Positions 59,561 to 64,000 of a DNA stretch of 64,000 nt are shown piece after piece. The first letter of the stretch is position 1, and each line of letters starts with the position of its first letter. Made by a program: the position numbers and the translations under genes. A model generated the notes under the pieces. The model searched no databases. It saw nothing but the letters and a program-made list of their open reading frames with translations, and was not told the DNA's origin. Origin of the DNA: Polychytrium aggregatum (taxonomy: Eukaryota; Chytridiomycota; Chytridiomycetes; Polychytriales); assembly GCF_025602895.1 (NCBI RefSeq), contig NW_026516302.1, positions 62,001-126,000 of the forward strand, written 5' to 3'.

Positions 59561-61346
59561 TTAGGTCAGCACGACATCGGTTTCGAGCTTGACATCGCAG
59601 ACCTTGCCCTTGCAGTACAAAAAGCGGCTGTATCCTTGTCCGATCGTCTTCCGGATAAACAGCGACACCCCGATGCAGCACCACTGCCAGATCGACAGCA
59701 CCGACAGCAGGATAGCAGTTGCCAGGACCGGGAAGTAGTGCATGTTCAGGGTGTGGGCGGGGGTGCCGTCAAAGAGCGGTGCGATGATGCCCAGAGCGCT
59801 GACCACGCACAGGAACGTGGCCAGACATAGAAGCATGTGGATCGTCAGCAGCAGGCGGGACTCGATCCGGAGGATCACAAAGCCCAGGATGACCGTAGCC
59901 ACCGCGACAGGAATCGAGACGATCAGCCGGAAGAGAGCAAAGGTTGAGGAGGTGATGGCCAGGAGGGGAGAGGCCTTGGTCAGCACAAAGATGTACTGGA
60001 TCATGGTCGTGACCAGGAAGGTGCTGTTGAACTCGACCAGCATGTGGTGGACTTGGTACATGGTGAAGGTTCGCTTGGTGCGATAGAGGGGCCCGATTTC
60101 GCTGTTGAGGATTGGTTGGTAGAGTTGTGGTAAGAGAATGCACAGCAGGACGGCAACGTGGGACGGATCCCAGCAAGAGTCGATCACCACCGCAGACGCA
60201 GGATGTTGGCGTACCGATAGATCTCGAATGTCCGAGCAAATGCCAGGGGCACGGCAAATCCGACCAGCGACACAACGCTGAGGCAGCGAAGGATGATGAA
60301 CAGAATCTGCACGAGAAAGGTCCCGGAACGAGAGGGTCAGCATCGTTAGTGAAGACTTGATGAGGAGGGCTTGGGCTCGGATTCAAGGTCCTCTCTCTTG
60401 ACTGTAGCCGAATGTGCAAGTCAAGGATTTACCTCCAGGAACGATGCGCCGTATGTGCTGATGCAGGTCAGGGTTTGCCCTGGGCTCGTGCCGGTTCGGA
60501 TCGCTATGGTGAGCTCGACGATGATGTCGAATATGCCATAGACGGCCATCGAGTACATCTTGACGACGTTCTTGTTGAGAATGGCGCACCACACCATGTA
60601 GCAGCCGTAGTGGACCCACAGCCATGTGATGATTTGGAATCTGTGGGCGGTGGCAGATGGACGGTGCAGCAGGACCGGATTGGAGCAAGATCGAGATCGA
60701 GATAGATCGAGATAGATCGGAGAGCGAGGCAAGAAATCAAAGATCCCGATCAGAACGTGAGGCGCAGATGATGTGCTTGAGTTGTGGAGTGCCGTCGGAT
60801 CACCGGCTGAGGGTCGGGAGAGTGAGCGGGCCAGCGATCGCTCGTGAGGGTCGTCCAGAGCAAACTTACACGATGACGGCCTGGATGTTGTTGATATTGA
60901 AGTCGAGGGTGGCTTGCGTGAGGCCAAAGGGGAGATTGCAAAAGCCGCCGTTGTAGATGGCAATGTAGATGGCCAGGCTAGTGAGCCGAATGAAGCTCAT
61001 GGCGGCGGTGAAGCCGTTGTAGAACAGCAGCGACAGCCTCGACCACTTGTGCTGTTTGTTTTTCAAGGGCGCATGGAGACGGTCAGCAAGAGTGGCAGGG
61101 AGCTGGTTGGGTGAACGGGAGGGGGCTCGGGGATATGTGAGGGGAGACAACGGGCTGATACAGGGGGGGCTGGCCCCGACCCGGTCCCATCAGCGGGCCG
61201 GACTGATGCTGGAAAGAGCGTTGGTGGGATGGGCAAAGCCAGACAATGTCGACAGAAGAAGCCAGGCAGACACTTGCCTCGGGGACATCGGCGGGCCAGT
61301 AGCGGTTCACCAGATAGGCCCACAGCTTGCTCGCTTTGGAGGGCAT
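59561..61346 (-). CDS. Unknown polytopic membrane protein
   Basis: Family not recognised. Exons on the minus strand are 61346-61278, 61051-60870, 60640-60433, 60306-60215 and 60101-59561, giving 363 aa. All phases agree. The first intron appears to be a GC-AG intron (donor GAG|GCAAGT). Seven to nine hydrophobic helices are visible: LSLLFYNGFTAAMSFIRL, IITWLWVHYGCYMVWCAI, VYGIFDIIVELTIAI, LFIILRCLSVVSLVGFAVPL, FALFRLIVSIPVAVATVILG, LLLTIHMLLCLATFLCVVSA and VLATAILLSVLSIWQWCC. They are separated by short loops, with a 30-residue C-tail. Residues EIGPLYRTKRTFTMYQVHHM form the main cytoplasmic-looking loop. It could be a 7-TM receptor or a transporter. It does not align by eye with the pair at 33-37 kb. 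Confidence 0.75.
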
Positions 61347-62225
61347 GGACAGCGATGGGATCTTGGCGAGGAAAGGGAGCTGGCGAGACGGAGGAGCAGG
61401 AAAGACAGAGGAGCAGGAAAGACGGAGGGGAGGGGGCGCAAGCAACGACAGCCAAGAGCACAGAGGAGCCAGCGAAGGACTGGACCAGGACAGCGTTTAT
61501 GGTGCCTGATGGCGCAGATTTTGGGTTTTTGAAGGCTGATCGAGACGGGGCAGAGCGACAACCCAGGACGGGAACCGGATGAGGCCGACAAGGCTATCTG
61601 GCGACCGAGGCAGCGAGGGGAGCGTTTTTGCAGCCAGGTCTGTGTCGGCGGAAGAACGGAAAGGCACGAAAGCGGGGCAACAAAGGATGCAAGAAGGCAA
61701 AGACGGGCCGGAGAAAGGCGCGAGGAGCGAGACCTGTGGTGGTGGTGGTGGGGGAGGGCGGATGGACGGATATTGAGGGCGAAGGAGAAAGATGGGGCGA
61801 GTGGGTCTGGTGTCGATGGGGTGCGAGCGCCGGGGCAGACACGCCGACGGTTGTATGAACAAATTGAACGAAACGAGCGAGATGAACAAATTGAACGAAA
61901 TGAACGAAACGAGCGAAATGAACGACAGTCGTTTGTGTTGGCCAGCAACGCCGGCTGGATTGCATCGACCTGCCTCACCAGCAGTGCAGTTGGACTGTGC
62001 TGGCATTCAACTGGCAGAGACGCACTCGGCAACCGCAACCACGCGGCAGCCGGTGCCACCAGCGGCCACTGGTGCGAACGAGCGCAAGCATGCATCCGCA
62101 AAGGCGACGACCGAGCAGCCCCCCGCACGGGCCAGCCCGACAACAGCACCCAACAGCACGCAGGCGCAGGGAGCGCCGCCGGTGCCAAAGAAGGGCCGCG
62201 GCAGCCCTGGCGAGGACGGCTCCGG

Positions 62226-62312
62226 CTGGCTGGTTCAGACTCGCTGGTTCAGACTCGCTGTTCAGACTCGCTGTTCAGACTCGCTGTTCAGACTTGCTGG
62301 TTCAGGTCGGCG
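62226..62312. repeat. 14-16-bp tandem repeat CTGTTCAGACTCG
   Basis: About five units with small length changes. Confidence 0.85.
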
Positions 62313-62489
62313 GTACTGTCCAATGTCGGTTCTGCCCAAGTGGTCCCAGCCGCACGGGATCTGGCGCGCCTGTGACCGCGTGCTTGTGTTGTGCTGTGTT
62401 GCGGTGCAGTCTCGCGCTGTGTTGTGCGGTTGTGTACTGAGAGCCGGCGTGCTGGCGCGCCGTGCGACGTGCATTGTCACACAATTCCA

Positions 62490-62560
62490 ATCCAGCCAAT
62501 CCAGCCAACCAAGCCAACCAAGCCAACCAAGCCAATCCAGCCAGTCAAGCCAACCAAGCC
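62490..62560. repeat. CCAACCAAG/CCAATCCAG tandem repeat
   Basis: Roughly seven 9-10-bp units upstream of zuotin. Confidence 0.85.
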
Positions 62561-62665
62561 AGCAACTTTTTTTTTTGTGCAGCAATCCTCGATCGTTTTG
62601 CTCGCTGCTGTCTTTTGTCTCCATCGACGAGCCGCTCCTTGGATCTCCCCGTCCATATCTGCACC

Positions 62666-63963
62666 ATGACCCTGTCGTTCCTCCTCCCCCCTCCCCCTGC
62701 CGACTGGGACAAAGAGCGCGAGTTCAAGGTCCTCAAGAAGCTCACCAAGTGCTCCGACAAGACCGTCGAGCCCGTCGGCCATGAGTTCCTGGCCTCAGCC
62801 CGCCGCTTCCGCACCCAGCGCACCATCGAGGAGGATGAAGAGCTCCAGGCCGCCCTGCTCGGCGCCGAGGGCGACGATCTCAACATGGACGATGATGAGC
62901 CCGAGACCCCGGCCCTGCTCCGCAGCAACCCCTCGGAGTGGAAGGTGACGAATTGCAGCCGTCTTGTCTCCCGCATCCCAGCACACAATGCGTCTGCATC
63001 CTCTGTCAATCTCTGTCAATCTCCGGTCTAATCGAGGCTGGCTTGTCTTCCACCATCGGGTCCATGTCCGCTCCTGCAGAAACAAGATCACTATGCCGTC
63101 CTTGGTCTCTCCAAGCGTCGCTACCTTGCCAGCGAAGAGGACATCAAGCGTGCCTGTAAGCCCTCGCCTGTCGCTCCAACCGATCTCATTCAGCCGCATC
63201 CCACAGTTGCACCCCGAGCGAGCCAGACACTGATCACCTCACTCCCGCCTAACTTCCAGACCGCCGCAAGGTCCTGAAGCACCACCCTGACAAGAAGGCT
63301 GCCGGTGGAAACACCATGGATGACTCGTTCTTCAAGTGCATCCAGAAGGGTGAGTAGTCTGCTCACCACACAGCAACACAACAATCCACGATCGCTGTGG
63401 TGGCCCCTGCCGCTGTGTCATTGTGTCATTGTGTCATTAGCAGTGACACCTGAGGCCTCTGTGTCTGTGACTCGTCCGGTGCTCGGGTCAGGCCATTCGC
63501 AAACGTTTCGACTGTTCCTTTCCGCATGTCTCGACGATCGACTGACCGCACTCTAATCGACACTCTGCAGCTTGGGAAGTCATCTCGGATCCCTCCCGCC
63601 GCCGCATCTGGGACTCGTGCGACCCTCAGTTCGACGACCGCCTCCCCAACCCCAGCCAGAAGGGCGATTTCTTCTCCATCTACGGCCCTGTCTTTGAGCG
63701 CGAGTCCAGGTTGGTGGCATTGCCCATTTCGCTGGCTCCAAGCTTGATGCAATGCCCTGCTGCCCCGCGGATGCTGACCGCTCGTTCATCGTTTGTTCAT
63801 TGCTGCTGGTGCATAGATTCTCCAAGATCCTCCCCGTTCCCACCGTTGGTGATGCTGACTCGACCCGCGAGGAGGTCGAGGCATTCTATGACTTCTGGTA
63901 CCGCTTCGAGTCCTGGCGTTCGTTTGAAATGATGGACGAGGAGGACACCGATGGCATCGAAAA
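62666..63963 (+). CDS. ZUO1: Zuotin (ribosome-associated J-protein), N-terminal part
   Basis: A J-domain partner of the ribosome-associated complex that stimulates Hsp70 at the tunnel exit (DNAJC2/MPP11 in animals). Exons so far are 62666-62944, 63080-63155, 63260-63349, 63571-63709 and 63817-63963. The last ends at a GTAAGT donor, so the gene continues past the window. The N-terminal Zuo1 region includes ADWDKEREFKVLKKLTKCSD, VEPVGHEFLASARRFRTQRT and the acidic EEDEELQ. The J domain begins QDHYAVLGL and has the HPD motif in KHHPDKK, split across two introns, then WEVISDPSRRRIWDSCDPQF. The zuotin homology domain starts at FFSIYGPVFERESRFS. All phases fit. The 4-helix bundle and charged C-terminus are not in the window. 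Confidence 0.96.
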
Positions 63964-64000
63964 GTAAGTATCTGGGCGCTCTCCGATAATCATGCTGCCT

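Larger units (their letters stand above)
61347..62665. other. Divergent spacer upstream of zuotin
   Basis: No gene. Three degenerate tandem repeats: AACGAAATGAACGAG-like units at 61858-61925, a 16-bp TTCAGACTCGCTG-type unit at 62226-62312, and CCAACCAAGC units at 62490-62560. A T-rich tract at 62564-62576 lies about 100 bp upstream of the zuotin ATG. Confidence 0.55.

Overview
The window looks like nuclear DNA of an early-diverging zoosporic fungus, most likely a chytrid. It is GC-rich and compact. Almost every gene is cut by short GT-AG introns (about 60-350 bp), and the gene set is fungal: a fused LeuC-LeuD isopropylmalate dehydratase, a low-Mr thioredoxin reductase, Sso-type syntaxin, zuotin, Bmt2 and mS41. 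Alongside these sit features lost in yeasts and moulds but kept in chytrids: class C (GABA-B-like) receptors, a Fanzor remnant and a DM9-domain protein. Exon models were assembled by eye from splice consensus, reading phase and family alignment from memory; no search was run.

Layout. 1-14.9 kb: the 3' part of ALG7 (+), a plasma-membrane syntaxin (-), a membrane-anchored epoxide hydrolase (+), LEU1 (+), an unidentified beta-trefoil-like protein (-), rRNA methyltransferase BMT2 (+) and a DM9 protein with a chitin-binding-like N-terminus (-). 15.9-28.1 kb: two tandem class C receptor genes of about 24 exons each. Exon lengths and phases are nearly identical, including a 5-nt micro-exon, and a dead Fanzor nuclease fragment lies between them. 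28.3-39.1 kb: ribosomal protein eL24 (-), an ADCK2-like ABC1 kinase (+), a tandem pair of unknown 7-TM proteins (+) and mitoribosomal protein mS41 (+). 39.4-45.4 kb (all -): COX12/COX6B, two tandem Mpv17/PMP22-family genes and a nucleoside hydrolase. 45.4-50.6 kb: a 5 kb stretch without a convincing protein gene. It begins with a clear TATA box and carries 14 copies of a short hairpin whose stem bases covary, the most unusual signal in the window. 50.6-64 kb: thioredoxin reductase (+), a low-complexity unknown protein (-), SRP9 (+), a polytopic membrane protein (-) and the 5' part of zuotin (+, running off the end).

The genes do not form operons. They are housekeeping genes of several compartments (ER glycosylation, SRP, cytosolic ribosome, mitochondrion) mixed with lineage-specific sensory and membrane families. 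Three separate tandem duplications (class C receptors, 7-TM pair, Mpv17 pair) suggest local duplication is active here. Short tandem repeats of 4-25 bp are scattered through spacers and at least six introns. No tRNA, rRNA, CRISPR array or retroelement was recognised.
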